From: Taxawa tesnikishii (nom. ined.)
Lineage: Eukaryota > Ascomycota > Dothideomycetes > Dothideales
Assembly: GCA_030247885.1 (NCBI GenBank)
Contig: JAPDRO010000001.1
Location: 992,001-1,056,000 of the forward strand
Reading direction: 5' to 3'
Length of the DNA: 64,000 nt
Made by a program: the position numbers and the translations under genes. This document shows, piece by piece, positions 24,343-36,710 of this stretch; positions within the stretch are counted from its first letter, which is position 1; every line of letters starts with the position of its first letter. Under the pieces are notes generated by a model, which made no database searches, was not told the origin of the DNA, and saw nothing but the letters and a program-made list of their open reading frames with translations.

Positions 24343-26995
24343 ATGAAGTTGAGAGCTATACTCTCTCTAATATTGCTGAGACTACCGCAAACAATAGCGC
24401 AGAATGGTGAAACCATTCTTCAGTTCGTCAATCCGTTGATCGGAACCGTCAATGGAGGCAGGTCGGAGTCGCTATCCCTTAGATTCCATAGCTGAGCATG
24501 ATCAGGGCATGTCTTTCCTGGAGCTACGTTGCCATTCGGTATGTCTTAAACGGATGACTTGATGGTTCTTTGTCTGAGTGCGTCTGGTCAGGTATGGCAA
24601 AAGCGGTTGCAGACGTCGATGGGGAAGATCAAGGAGGGTTCGCTAGCGACGGGAGCAACATTACTGGATTTTCCCATATGCACGATTCGGGAACAGGAGG
24701 AGTAAGTATATACTTTGTCAAACAGAGACCCAAAAGCTCTGCATGATGTCGAAACATCAACCCCTCGAAAAAGGATGAGAGCAATATTATATTTAAAGTT
24801 TGTCTGAATCAGAGCTCCTCCACCATCATCCGGATGTTTACGAGAAGCCAAAATGGCAACTAATCGCCTGTCAGTCACCCTCTCTAGGCAACTTCCCATT
24901 GTTCCCTCAAGCAGGTTGCCCGCACGACCAGCTGGATGAATGCAAATTCGCCAGCGTCGATCGAGCGATACCCCGGATCAACGGGACCGTTGAAGCACAC
25001 CCAGGATACTTCGCCATCACACTGAACAGCTCTGTGAGGGCAGAGATGACGGTCAGCAACCACACTGCCCTCTACCGGTTTACGTTCCCAGAGCAACCCC
25101 AAGAACAAGCCGCGCCTCTAAGCCCCTTGATCTTGGCCGACCTGAACGATCTGCCACGATCCAGGATCAATGGTTCCATATCTGTGGACTCGGACTCCGG
25201 CAGAATAATCGGTAATGGCACATTCAGTCCCAGCTTCGGCATTGGCAGCTACACGCTGCACTTCTGCACGGATTTTTCCGGCGCAACAATCCGCGATACA
25301 GGAGTGTTCATGAACAACCGAGCCGGGAGCGAGCCCAAGAACCTCAGCGTTGTAGCAGACGGCGTGAACAACTCACCGGAGATCTTGCCTGCTGGAGCCT
25401 GGACTAGATTCCATGCTCCGGACAAGGACGGCCAGATCCTCACTAGAGTCGGTGTGAGCTTTATCAGTGTGGCTCAGGCATGCTCGAACGCGGAGAGAGA
25501 AATACCGGACTTTGACTTCAACAGCACGCACAACTCAGCTCGACAGGCATGGGCGGACAAGCTCGGCGCCATAAGCGTCAAGCCGGGCGGTGCAAATCGA
25601 GATCTGCAAACGATATTCTGGAGTGGGCTCTACCGGGCATCCATCAGCCCACAGGACTACACAGGCGAGAACCCTCTCTGGACGAGCGACGAACCATACT
25701 ACGACTCATACTACTGCATCTGGGACTCGTTCCGCAGCATTCATCCCTTGATCACACTCTTCGACCCCGAATCACAAACGCGCATGATCCGCAGTCTGAT
25801 TGACATTTACCGGCATGAAGGCAAGCTGCCGGATTGCCGAATGTCATTGTGCAAAGGCTTCACGCAGGGCGGCAGCAACGCGGACATCGTGCTCGCGGAC
25901 GCATTCCTCAAGAACATCTCTGCAGGCGTAGACTGGGCTACGGCCTACGAAGCCGTCGTCTCGGACGCTGAGATCGAGCCCCGCAACTGGGCCGTAGAGG
26001 GTCGCGGCGGGTTGACGAGCTGGAAGAACCTGGGTTACATTCCTGCCGACGATTACGACCCGTACGGCGTGGGTCCTTTTACGCGCAGCGTTTCGCGCAC
26101 AGTGGAGTACGCTTACGACGACTTCTGCATCGCCGAGATGGCACGCGGACTAGGCCACGCGTCCGACTACGAGAAGTACATCCAGCGCTCCTCCAATTGG
26201 AAGAACGTGTACAACCCCACGCAGACTTCCTCCATCAACGGCACCAATACCGGTTTTGTCGGCTTCCTGCAGCCACGCTTCTTGAACGGCACCTGGGGGT
26301 ACCAAGACCCAATCTTCTGCTCGCCTCTACTGAACTTCACATCTTGCTACCTGAACCCAGACGGTCATGAGACGTACGAAGGCTCGAGCTGGCTCTATAC
26401 CTTCTTCGCTCCCGGGGACATGGCGGCTCTCATCGCCACACTCGGAGGCCCGGAGGCGTTTGTGAGAAGACTCGACTTCCTACACGACAGCGGACTGCTG
26501 TACATCGGCGACGAACAGGCGTTCCTGCCGGTGTTCCAGTACCACTATGCCGGAAGACCGGCGAGGAGCGCGGTACGTGCGCATAGCTATATCCCTTCAC
26601 AGTTCAACACGACGCTCGTTGGGATACCGGGCAACGATGACAGCGGCGCGATGGGAAGCTTCGTCGCGCTCGCTATGATGGGTTTGTTCCCGAACCCGGG
26701 TCAGGACGTGTACCTGATCACGCCGCCGTTCTTTGAAGAAGTCAACGTCACCAATCGCATCACAGGTAAGACGGCGACGGTGAGGAACGTGAATTTCGAT
26801 CCGAGCTACGATGCAGTATACATCCAGAACGCGACGCTCGATGGGGCAACCTATAGTAGGAATTGGATTGGGCATAGTTTCTTCTTGGAGGGAGGCGTGT
26901 TGGAATTGACGTTGGGCAGGAACGAGAGCGTATGGGGGACGAGGGAGGAGGATTTGCCGCCGAGTCTGTCGGCGATGGCGAGCGGGTATGAATGA
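24343..26995 (+). CDS. Secreted GH92 alpha-mannosidase
   Basis: Glycoside hydrolase family 92 enzymes are calcium-dependent exo-acting alpha-mannosidases (often alpha-1,2) that trim N-glycans or fungal mannans. Four exons: 24343-24457, 24506-24538, 24592-24701, 24875-26995, giving 792 residues. Residues 1-19 form a signal peptide (MKLRAILSLILLRLPQTIA). The family start follows: FVNPLIGTVNGG, HVFPGATLPFGMAKAVADVD, GFSHMHDSGTGG, SLGNFPLFPQAGC. Later come WTSDEPYYDSYYCIWDSFRS, GGSNADIVLADA and ETYEGSSWLYTFFAPGDM. Many N-glycosylation sites (NGT, NHT, NFT) fit an extracellular protein. Intron 1 only keeps frame with a GC donor (GGAG|GCAGGT). The 173-nt third intron is the longest in the gene. No frame slip. 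Confidence 0.92.
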
Positions 26996-27553
26996 AGGAC
27001 ATGAGAGACGTTTTTCCGATGCACTTAATTTGTGGGTCATTGCGGCCCATTATTTGCTCTATTCTTCATATCCGTCTGTAACTCCTTTAGGTATCCAGAC
27101 CTGCCATGTGCTATGTCTGATGCAATGCACTGGCTTTCTGATCTTCGGCACTGGCCATCCTGTGAGATGCATGATCCGTAGAAAGAACGGTGTACTGTAT
27201 TGATATGGACTGATCTGATCCCGGTGAAGCGCAACCGGGTGACTTGTATCCCTGACGTTTGAATGCAAAGGTGCTGCTGTAAGGGTTGCTCACCCTTGGC
27301 CTTAGCTGAGATGGTTTGTCCTCTGCGTTGCTCCACAACACGAAGTAGCCTTCGCCTTCCCGTAGTTGTAGGTTCGTCTGAGTGACTGAAATCCTGCAAC
27401 CCTCCATCGCCAGAGTTCGGGAAACGGCACGGTACACGGTACGCCGGAAGGATCCTCCGGAGCCCAGTGCCGGTTTACCGGTTCCAGTACGGCAGAAACT
27501 GCGAGTCCTACGCAGACTTCCCATCATGGTTCATAGTACAGGCAGCAGTACTC
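26996..27553. other. Intergenic spacer between convergent genes
   Basis: 3' flanks of GH92 (+) and YVH1 (-). No coding sequence supported. Confidence 0.55.
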
Positions 27554-28862
27554 TCACAGATTCTGCTGCCCAGCCGGCTTCACGCCCGGAGGCAAGCGGA
27601 TCCCCATGGTCCTCGCAGCCGCAGAGGCCGACTTGGCTTCGTCGATCCTGCCCTTGGCCAAGCTGATGGCCGGCACGACCCAGTCGCCGCAGTTGCACTG
27701 CATACCCTGCCATGCGTACTTTCCGACGTTGGTTCTACATTTGGGACATTCCAGGCGGCCGTCCAGCTTGCCTTGTTCCAGTTCTGGGCGCATCCACGAT
27801 AGAGGGTCTAGGAAGTAGTGGGCGCAGGAAGGCGATGAAGAGGTCAATGAGTCGATGGGCTTCTGCGGCTTTTGATAATCTGCCACAGATGCGGTGTGTG
27901 GGATCAGGTACTGGGAGCTTGCAAGGATGCGTCTGTACGAGTTAGACAAACCGGGACAACTGGTGAGGCGAGATAAGACATACCTGCACTTTCGACAACG
28001 GAGATCGAAGGCTGCATCCTTGACCTCGGAGGTATGTTCGTCTTCAAAACGAATCTTTTCGGCCTCGGGTGCTTGTCCGGCCGCACGGCTTAACTCAACC
28101 TCCCTTTGATACAGCCACCTCTGATAGGCTGCCGCATTTTCGACGTCGTTCGGTGTCTGCATCTCGTGGTACAGCTCGAGTTGTTGCATAAAACCTTCAT
28201 TGGGCTCGCACAAAGGCCGACTTTGCCTGATTTGCTCCAACGCCTGTGCTGGAGTTATGTGATATCTCTGCATCAAGTACGCTATCACGCATGTAGCGGA
28301 GCGAGATTTTCCCATGGCGCTGCAACAAGTGTTAGCATAGAAGCACACCCCTGTTATGTAATGATATATATCCAACGCGGATACCGTGAAGACGATGCTT
28401 CGAGAGAAATGGTACATGGCAGCGACTGCCGGTTATGGTTCACGCGCCGCCACGCAAAAGTGCAATGAACAGAAAAGACACGGAGAAGACGATCTGCTCA
28501 CCAGTGTACCAGGACACCCCTCCTGAGTCAAGACCATCTTGAATGAACTTGTTTGTCGCTGGAAAGTGCTCTAACAGGTTTTCGTCTTCCACGTCGTCTA
28601 CTTCAACTAGCATGTGCTTGTAGCCATTGAACAGCTCCTCTCCAAGTGGCGCACGAAGCACGGAGAGAATGTGTGTGATCTTGCACTCTTGCAAAGACTG
28701 TTTGCGGCGTACAGTAAACAGTCTAGAACGTCGTTAGAGGTAGTTAGGCAATCAGAGTGCTGACGGCTTGCAGCAGCAAGCTGAAACAACATGGGTGGCG
28801 CTAGTCACGCACCCGCCGATATAGAGGTTCAGCTCGCCGGGGACCTTGTCGAGCAACGCCAT
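27554..28862 (-). CDS. YVH1: YVH1-type dual-specificity phosphatase, one frame slip
   Basis: Yvh1/DUSP12 family: an N-terminal dual-specificity phosphatase domain and a C-terminal zinc-binding domain. In yeast the zinc domain acts in 60S subunit maturation by releasing Mrt4, largely independent of phosphatase activity. Exons: 28813-28862, 28502-28722, 27984-28319, 27554-27932; introns are 90, 182 and 51 nt. Start MALLDKVPGELNLYIGG is typical. The catalytic loop VHC-AMGKSRSA is split by intron 2. Zinc ligands lie in LRCRKCR, PSCAHYF, ECPKCRTNVGKY and MQCNCGDWVVP. The frame slips at the + strand C run 28517-28520; one added base turns GGVSWYTG into GGGVLVHC and gives 328 residues. The 51-nt last intron has no stop in frame. 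Confidence 0.92.
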
Positions 28863-31092
28863 GATCGGAGTGGTCGACGTGGCGCGTGTGGGATATTTCA
28901 GCTCGATCCAGCCACCAACTACAGCGGACTGGGCCGGGTTTCCAGATGCAGATCTGCGGCAAGATCTGTTGGATTCGAGGAGGAGCAGAGGTGCAGTGGC
29001 TGCCGGTCTTGCAGACGATCCGAAGTCAACAGTAGCGATGTTAAGATTGGGATGGAAAATGTGAGCGAACTAGGTGCAGCTGCTACTGGAAGCGCTAAAC
29101 AGGTAACAAAACTGAGTCCTCCTGGTCGGTGAAGGCAATCCTTCTGAATTTCTCCACTTCCGGACAGCAAGGGGATTTCCATCCCGTGGGCATATCACGT
29201 GCTAACCCATACATATACTAGATCGTCCTAGGAGTCGATGTTCTTCATGCATGCATCCCCGACTGTCGAGCTGCACGATGCCGCTCGATGGCGAACCACC
29301 GTATTCCCGCTAGTTCAGGTAGCCGGGCTGTTTGATTTCAAAGCCATGCGAAATGAGAGACTGTTAGTGGGCAATCCTGCAGCCGGTAGGATCGAAAAAG
29401 CGGCACGGCTGGCGCATAGGGCTGAGGTGCTTGAACGGTCTGTAACTGCTCTACAAAGGTACTTGCGGACCGTTGATCGCTGGCTACATGGTGCATTTGC
29501 CGCGCGCGTAGTCTATGCGTGCCGATACTGCGTGATGCAGCAAAGGATAGAACTACCGTCCACTCCATTGACCGCCGCCTCTTCTTCGAGCAGAGGGAAT
29601 GCTTGAACCAGCTGTTGATGGCGGTTCCATGGATAGCCGACGAACGCACGTAAAAACTGCCCTGGATCTCTCGGCTCCGATGGGCCGCACCGAAGCACGA
29701 AGCTACATGTGATACAAATCGAGCCCAGACAGCCTTTTCACGCCACGGGCTACAAGCGGCTAGTCAGCCTACCCCTCAACAGCTGCTTTTCCGCCTTCCA
29801 AAGGCATACTGGGGGCGATCCGTCGCGGCTGTTCGACTCAGCAACAGCAAATAGACGAGGCGAGTCTGTGACCCATGTAGCAAGCGATGCGATCCTTCCA
29901 CGGAAGTATTCGACCGTCTTGCTTGGCGCTCGCTGCGACGAACAGATGATGGAGTGAGGAAAGGAGAAGGGAGGGGTCACACTTCATTCTTCTTGCTGTG
30001 TCGCAAATTCCGCCTAGTTTCTCGCGAGTCCCGTTCTGCCTTGTAAGGCAGACATCGGTCGCAGTCCGGCAGCGTGCGGTTATTCGCTGGAGCCATGACA
30101 CCCTCTCACCGGGACCGGGCGCGGGCGATAGGTCGTCCCGTGTTACTTAGGTTTTCATGGCATGTCACTGCTTTGTGCGACACGCCGTAATCGTGTGATT
30201 GGCATGGGCTTGCTGCAACTCACCCTAAAACAGAGCTAGACACGCATGCGGTGCACTCCTGCAGCTGACTCCACCCCTCGTGAGCGCAGACTGGTAACGC
30301 TGTAACGGTCACTGTACGCAGGTAGGGCAGTGCGCTACGGCCACCGTCCCCCGTTGGTGTGCCCCTCTGTGCTCACTGCGCCCGTTTGTCTGCTGAGCCG
30401 CATCAGCAACAACACCATCCACCCCGGTGCTCCGGGAGGACATGACATGCACAGCCGGCCACAGCAGTTGTATGCTGGAGCGGTTTTGATACAGCTACGG
30501 ACTGTCTTGCGAGAGAGGTGCTCTGGCGGTCAGCATGCTGTACGGGACACGGTAAACGCCTTATGGCCATTGGCCTTCTTTCTAAAGTGCGTCCCTGCAG
30601 TACGGCAGCCACTAACGGGGCGGTCCAGAAGACTTGCTCACAGATCTCCTAACACTCTTCTCCTCTCCCGTGGCCGAGCCCTACGCGTCGCCCCGGCGGA
30701 TGTCTGCCGCCAGTAGTAGTAGTAGTGTGGCAGTGCGTCCCATCCATCGAACGCAAGCTGGGGTAGAGTCGCATGTTTCTGAGTTCCCTGGTCTGCCCTT
30801 GGCGCTTGCTCCTGTATGGCGGCCATCGAAAGAAATACCTTACCTATCGCACCGCACTCTTGTAGGGCTGAGAAGTCTTACATGCTCGTCTGACCTAGCG
30901 TACAATGCTCCCTCACCTACATCATCAGCTTACCTGCCCACCTTCTGGCTGGCTGCTCTGAGTCCGATCCGCCGGCTGGGCAAATAGTCCCTGCTTCCTG
31001 TCTTGATCTGTCTCGTCTCGCCATCCTATGGGGGAGTCTTGACCGTCCAGTCTGGCACAATTTCTGCTGCTCACTTAGCAGTCCGAGCAGCC
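28863..31092. other. Long intergenic region, probable regulatory and leader sequence
   Basis: 2.2 kb between divergent YVH1 and the C2H2 gene. I find no protein-like frame on either strand and no tRNA. An AGT microsatellite lies near 30712-30727. Long upstream regions are common for fungal developmental regulators; this part likely holds the C2H2 promoter and a long 5' UTR. Confidence 0.5.
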
Positions 31093-33566
31093 ATGGACAT
31101 TTCGTCGACGCCCTCTATCCGTGTGTCTTCTCACCACCACCACCACCACCACCACCACCATCGCTGTCCCAGTCCAATACGACGCTCGCCCTCGTACGCT
31201 TCGTACCACGCCACGGCGTTGCCGATGTCTATTCCGAATGCCGCCCGAGATGCTCCACCGCCTCCTCCGTTGCCTCCCCACGTCACATTGAAGATTTTGA
31301 GCTGGGCCAAGACCAAGGGTGGAAATGGGCCAACGAGCCTCCTTGGGGAGGCGACGCTGGCCGCGTTGCCGCGGTCAAGCCGGGTTCGAGTTTGCTAGGA
31401 GGGAGGAACATTACTGCTGAGAAAGACGGCGAAGAGCGAGCACACAATGAGATAGACGCAGCACGGAGAGGCAGTTCCATCTCGACGGTTATCCCAAAAC
31501 ACGAGTTGCCAGACGAGATGATGACGCTGAGCGATGAGGATGGCAGCTCTTCCAGACCCCCTCGAACTATAGGTACGATCAACAACATTCTTCTTCCCGT
31601 CAGCGTGCACTCGGACGCCGTGGGATGGAGCATTACACCCGCCATCTGAGGCGTTGAGATATTAGGACGCTGGATGTCAAGCCACAAAGTGCCACACTCA
31701 TGCAGATTCGCGTCTTTCGCTGCTCGAGGCCATCCAATGTCCAGAATATCTATCCCTACTATGGTGTCCATCAGACGCGGTCCACGCAAAAGACGGCAGA
31801 ATGCGTGCACTCGGTCGCTCTTGCGCTTTCCTTCATACTACTTCCCAGGAGCTGACTGTGTTTCTGTGATAGGCTGCAAAGCGAAAGGCAACTGGAGCAA
31901 ATGTCACTCGAAGGCTCCTCGCGCAAGTACGACAGCAATCTGCTGAAAAACCTCGGTGGTCCCAATACGCCACATCGATTGTCCATATCATATCAGTCGC
32001 CTGGTTCACGAGAGAATGCGTCAGTCTCCCCGGCTCTGCTGAAGGCCAATCGGGGCAGCTGAAGCCGTTGTCTATGCCAGAGAGGCGCCATCCTTCTTGG
32101 GACGGATCTTCACGTTGGAACAACTTGCCTTCGTCCGGCGCAGTCTCTCCAGGCTCCCTCCGAAGCCCTCTGTTCGATCCGGATTTTAACCGGCCCTCCG
32201 CACAACGTCACCCAAGTTTTCCCTTTGACGACAGTTCTTCGCACAGAGGCAGTTACGACGCGCAGAGCATGTCCGGATACGTGCATGATGAGTTTAGCAT
32301 GGAAGAAGGCCAGATGAAAGACCTGAACATCCACGACCGGAGCCCCTCTGGTTCTGTGGAACTTCTTCTAGGGGCCAAAGCCGGCATGAAGCGGCGCGCA
32401 TCATCTCCGCATCAAGAATCCACACGTGAGGACAGAACTTCAGTCAGCAGCGCTCCAGGTGACAGCGATCTGTACCACCGTCGTTCCATGCAACAACTGA
32501 CTGGCACAAACCGCGTCTCGCCAATCCCACGATATCCTCATCATGGCTCCGTCTCCTCTGTTTCATCTTATGGTCGAAATGGCTCGCTGGCGTCCTCCTA
32601 TGGCCCCTCACTACTGTCTGTGGCAAGCAGCGCGACTAGTCATTCGTCCGGTCGCATCTCACCGAGCGCGCTTTCTCCAGCTATCGATCCTGAGTTGGGC
32701 GTCGGAACGCCGTACGCGGTCGTCCCATCATTAAATCCTAGTCCGCGAGCATCACTGTCTCTACCCACTCAACAGCGTACCGTTTCCGATGCCTCGCAAA
32801 CCACAGCAAGGCAAATCTCTATAGATGATTCGGCACACTCTCGGCAAGATAGCATATCAACTCCCCAGATTGGTCCACCTCCTTACATGTGCGAATGCTG
32901 TCCGAAGAAGCCGAAGAAGTTCAACACGCACGAGGAGTTACAGTAAGTCACTTGCCACGACCTGCGCAAAGTCAGTCGCCCTGGGCAGTCGTTCACTGAC
33001 TGCATCATAGGCTTCATCTAATGGAAAAGCAATACACATGTGCTTACTGTTCAAACCGGTTCAAAAACAAAAACGAAGCAGAACGGCACCAGAATTCTCT
33101 TCATCTCCGCCGTCATTCCTGGTCTTGTGCAGCATTGCCCAACGTCGAGGCGGCATTCCACACATCCATCGCTAACGGCGGAGCGACCGACGTTTGTGGT
33201 TACTGCGGCCAAGACTTCCCCAACCCAGCACAATGGGATGTACGGCGTGAGCATATCAACCAAACGCACAAATTCGGCGAATGCAACCAAGCCAAAAAGT
33301 TCTACCGTGCGGATCACTTCCGGCAGCATCTCAAACACAGCCACGGCGGTGCTAGCGGCAAGTGGACGAACATGCTGGAGACTGCTTGCATGAGGGAAGA
33401 ACCGCTTCCAACGCCGCTCAAAGAAAGACCGCCCGCACAAGCCATTACGGCTGCAAACCCCGCTCAAGCTCCGCCTGCACCCACCGCGCCCATGATTGCT
33501 ATGCAAGCCGTGTTAGGAGCTTCCGATCGGCCTGAAGTCATCGATGAGGTACCGCACGAGACGTGA
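31093..33566 (+). CDS. C2H2 zinc-finger transcription factor, three frame slips
   Basis: Three exons: 31093-31572, 31873-32942, 33011-33566. The N-terminus has a run of ten His (residues 14-23), a Pro-rich PPPPPLPP stretch followed after the first slip by PRHIEDFELGQDQGWKWAN, then a long Ser-rich disordered region with the conserved-looking block NLLKNLGGPNTPHR. The C-terminal DNA-binding part starts at PPYMCECCPKKPKKF; finger 2 (YTCAYCSNRFKNKNEAERH) and finger 3 (CGYCGQDFPNPAQWDV...HINQTH) are canonical. The first finger lacks a clear last His, and a fourth one-Cys motif follows (FGECNQAKKFYRADHFRQH). The frame slips at 31276-31279, 31557-31561 and 32052-32055; one base at each gives 702 residues and makes the 300-nt intron phase fit. 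A regulator conserved in Pezizomycotina; I do not assign a named ortholog. Confidence 0.87.
31135..31160 (+). repeat. CAC trinucleotide tract coding poly-His
   Basis: Ten in-frame His codons, nearly all CAC, near the start of the C2H2 gene. Confidence 0.9.
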
Positions 33567-36081
33567 GCTCTTTCTCTTTGATCACGACATATGGAAGCTT
33601 CCTAGGAACTCAGTTTCAAGAGACGTGTTTCAGAAATCTTACGGATCGGCGTCTCACCACATGCGGGTGACGATGCCGTGTGACGCGGATTGTGGCGTTC
33701 TTACATTATTTGTTATCAACTACCCATGCTGTTGCATTGCACAGTCACCTGAATTTAGGAGGCTTTTCTCTAACGATACCACGACAGCGATGCTTATATA
33801 CGTCACCCAAAGGCATTAATGGGCGTTTTTCGAGGGCAAACTTGCTGCATGGGCACAGCGGCGTTCTGTGTGGAGAGCATCTCGCATGGGCGTTTCGTTA
33901 TCTTTGGTGTCCCGAAAAGACAAAACTCGGTTAAATGAGGGAAATGAAAAGGTTATATGTGGCGCGTAGTTCGCTTCTGCATGCTGCAGTACACCGACCA
34001 GTGGCTGCTAACGTTTTAACATCGTTCTGTGTTTTAATCTATACTGCTCCTCCGTGCCTCGTGTTCCTCCACGATTACGGCATTGCGAGGATGTTCACTC
34101 CATGTGCTTCCTTTGCGCACTTATAGAGTCAGCAAATCTCTCACGGCGTAATGCTTGCTGATTAGACTCGTACAGAATCTCTCCAGGTCGGAAATCATGA
34201 GACTGCGCCGGATGCTGCATCGCGTACCGCTCTCTCCTAGCATCTAATTGAAGAGCTCCATTCCTCTCCCATTTCCCTCGGCTCAGCTCAAGGTAGAAAG
34301 GTCCCCTATCATGCTCACTCACACCCCTGAACGATTGTTTGCAAGGGAAAGAAAACTTGAAGGGAGCTCCCTTCCGCTCCCGCCACAAAAGTGCACTCCT
34401 CGCGTTCGGACTTGATCTCTATGGTTTGTTTGCAGGTAGACAGCCTCATGGGAGGCCTTAGGGCCCGGATTGACATCAAGGCATCGGCTCCACTGACTGT
34501 CTATAAAGGGAATTAGTTGCTTTGTCATTGGACGCCTGGGATAAGACTCGAATTTCTGTGTACGAGGACAGTCAGGCTACTCGTATGTTTCTACGGAGAG
34601 CGCGAGAAAGGATGACAGCGTGTGAATATTTTACCCGTCTGCCGCAAATAAGACTTTGGCGTGCCCCCATCAGTGAGCGACTGACCTTTTGTCTTCGTAG
34701 TCCTTGTGGATTCCTGCCCTGCCCTGCCCTGCCCTGCCCTGATCAGATGCGCCAATCCCTTCGGTCGTTTGCAACAAGCAACAAATACGAAGACCTTCTT
34801 CGCCCGTACACCCACACGCCCAATCCCCACCCCATGCACTGTAACCTCGCAAACCGTATCCCCGGCCCTCCATCTTGCACATCAACGTGGCCAGTGGCTT
34901 GCCCAAACCGCGTGCAATGCTTGGCCGCACACCTTGCAGGGCAATAGCCGTTAGCAAAACCCTGATCGCCTTTCGGTACTCGTAACCCACAAGGAACTGG
35001 TTTACTTTAGTGTTTGCCCCTAGTGCTGACGACGTCCCCGTCAGCACGTCAGGGAAAAAAGCTTGCCGTGCGCTTTTTTAAGTTCTGACAGACGGCGCGG
35101 GGATGCCACGGTGCGAACCTCCTTCGCGTGCGATCTGTCGATCTTTGCGCAAGGGAGGGTGTGGCTGGTGCGATTGCGTGGGCAGGAGAATGATTCGAGT
35201 AGCGGGATCGAGCGGTCGTTCGCTGTCCCCGGTGATGGGGAGTGATCCGGAAGCAGGCATCTGTGTTGGCTAGCGTGGACCCTTGGCCCCATGGACGACG
35301 CAGATCGAACAAGACGCATTATGCACAGAGCGAAGGACTTCTAGGGCAACCTGAATTGGCTATGGGACGGGTTGGAGGCTTGTATACTTCTTCATCTGCT
35401 GGGATCAACTAGGTACAAGGGGAGGGGACGTACCTTAGCTCATGACAGGGTGATGAGGCCCACGTTGTTTGGTTGCCGTGCCGTCCCCGAGAGCCGCGTT
35501 CACCAATGAAAGGGGCCGAAAGCATTACTCGAGTGGAAAGAGGTATACGCGAACGGCTAGTGTCAAAGTGGAAGTAGATACCAAGTACAGATGAAGAGCT
35601 AACCTAGACGATTGCATAGAAATTGTGTCCGCTTGGAAACACCATCTGCCGAATTGCCAACCAGTCAGTAGCCTGCGAGGACCTGTCGCTAGAAGCCGTA
35701 AGGATACCCATTTGTAATCAGACGGTCGAGTTGAGTACACGTCGCGGAGTCAATCCCGAAGCCGCAAAAGCTCGCCTGCTGTGACACGGTCCGAAATTGA
35801 ATGTATCGGGTCGATGTACGGAGACGCCGCGGTGGATTGCGTGGAGAGCACACCTGTGCGGAAAAACCAAGGAATCCTCCAACCGAGTGTCTTCGATCTC
35901 CTTGCTACACCAAAACTCTGACGCTTATGCAGCGAGGGAGACGTATGATCTTGGTCTTCCCAACAGCGACAATGGTGAGTTCCGGATTACCTGTCTGTTG
36001 CAGGGACACGCATCGGCGTCGCATGTAGCATAACTCAACCAGGTTTGAAGGACCGACTCATGTTACAGCCGTGTATTGCCA
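33567..36081. other. Intergenic region
   Basis: About 2.5 kb downstream of the C2H2 gene. No supported coding sequence or RNA gene. Contains a CTGCC pentanucleotide repeat at 34713-34741. The final 110 bases contain a good donor (GTGAGT at 35975) and acceptors at 36041 and 36068, which could belong to a 5' exon of the small gene that follows. Confidence 0.5.
34713..34741. repeat. CTGCC pentanucleotide microsatellite
   Basis: Between five and six tandem CTGCC units. Confidence 0.9.
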
Positions 36082-36303
36082 ATGGCTCGCAACGCCACAG
36101 AGAACCGAGCTGTGCCGTTACAGAGACAACGCGATTATGCCCTGTGGCTCTCCACGCTCCAGGACAACTGGAAGACTTTCGATGTAACCTGCGTCGTAAG
36201 TCTACAACTAACAGTGTATGTGTCTTGTCCGATTTTACAGTATGCTCGTTGGAATCCGTCATTGCGTGTGACTCCTCCCGAACCAGTCTCAATTTCCGTC
36301 TGA
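36082..36303 (+). CDS. Possible 58-residue protein gene with one intron
   Basis: Two exons, 36082-36195 and 36241-36303, joined by an intron with textbook signals: donor GTAAGT, a CTAAC branch sequence and acceptor TTTTACAG, 45 nt long. Spliced product is 58 residues, starting MARNATENRAVPLQRQRDYA and ending EPVSISV. It is rich in Arg/Trp/Gln with no membrane segment or signal peptide. I do not recognise the family. The intron is a multiple of three and has no stop, so the frame stays open either way. Upstream splice-like signals suggest a non-coding first exon. It is convergent with VFA1. The case rests on the intron signals; coding status is uncertain. Confidence 0.35.
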   Translation: MARNATENRAVPLQRQRDYALWLSTLQDNWKTFDVTCVVSLQLTVYVSCPILQYARWNPSLRVTPPEPVSISV

Positions 36304-36710
36304 GGCGATGCAAAATCGAATAGTATCGCCTCATGTTTATACTCCTTGGCATTCATGCCTACGCAAGAGCAATGCAGATAAGCAACACGTCCTCAAATCG
36401 TAGCACAGAAGGCAAACCTGCCAAGAATGATCTTGCATATGTGATCTCCAGTGCTGATGTTTCAAGTCTTGCTGCGGAGCTGAGAAAACCAGGAGCTTTT
36501 CCGAGTTGAGTTAGTGCTGACCGCATCTGATCGGACGCTCCGAAGCCCTTGGTCGTCTGTGTAACGCCCTGTCTGCGGGACAGAAACGACTGCTGACAGG
36601 GATGTCTCGTCTGGGCGGATTCCCCAAATTGGGTGTAGATGTTGACCTCTTGGTGCTTGCTGAGAGCGCTGGAGGAATGCGCAGTCATCATCATATGCGA
36701 CGCAGTGATG
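36304..36710. other. Short spacer between convergent genes
   Basis: 407 bases, 3' flank of VFA1 and of the possible small gene. Nothing else seen. Confidence 0.5.

Noticed and set aside
30330-30716. 128-codon frame upstream of the C2H2 gene
   Set aside because: Biased to Arg/Cys/Leu, no conserved look, no intron signals; more likely leader sequence.
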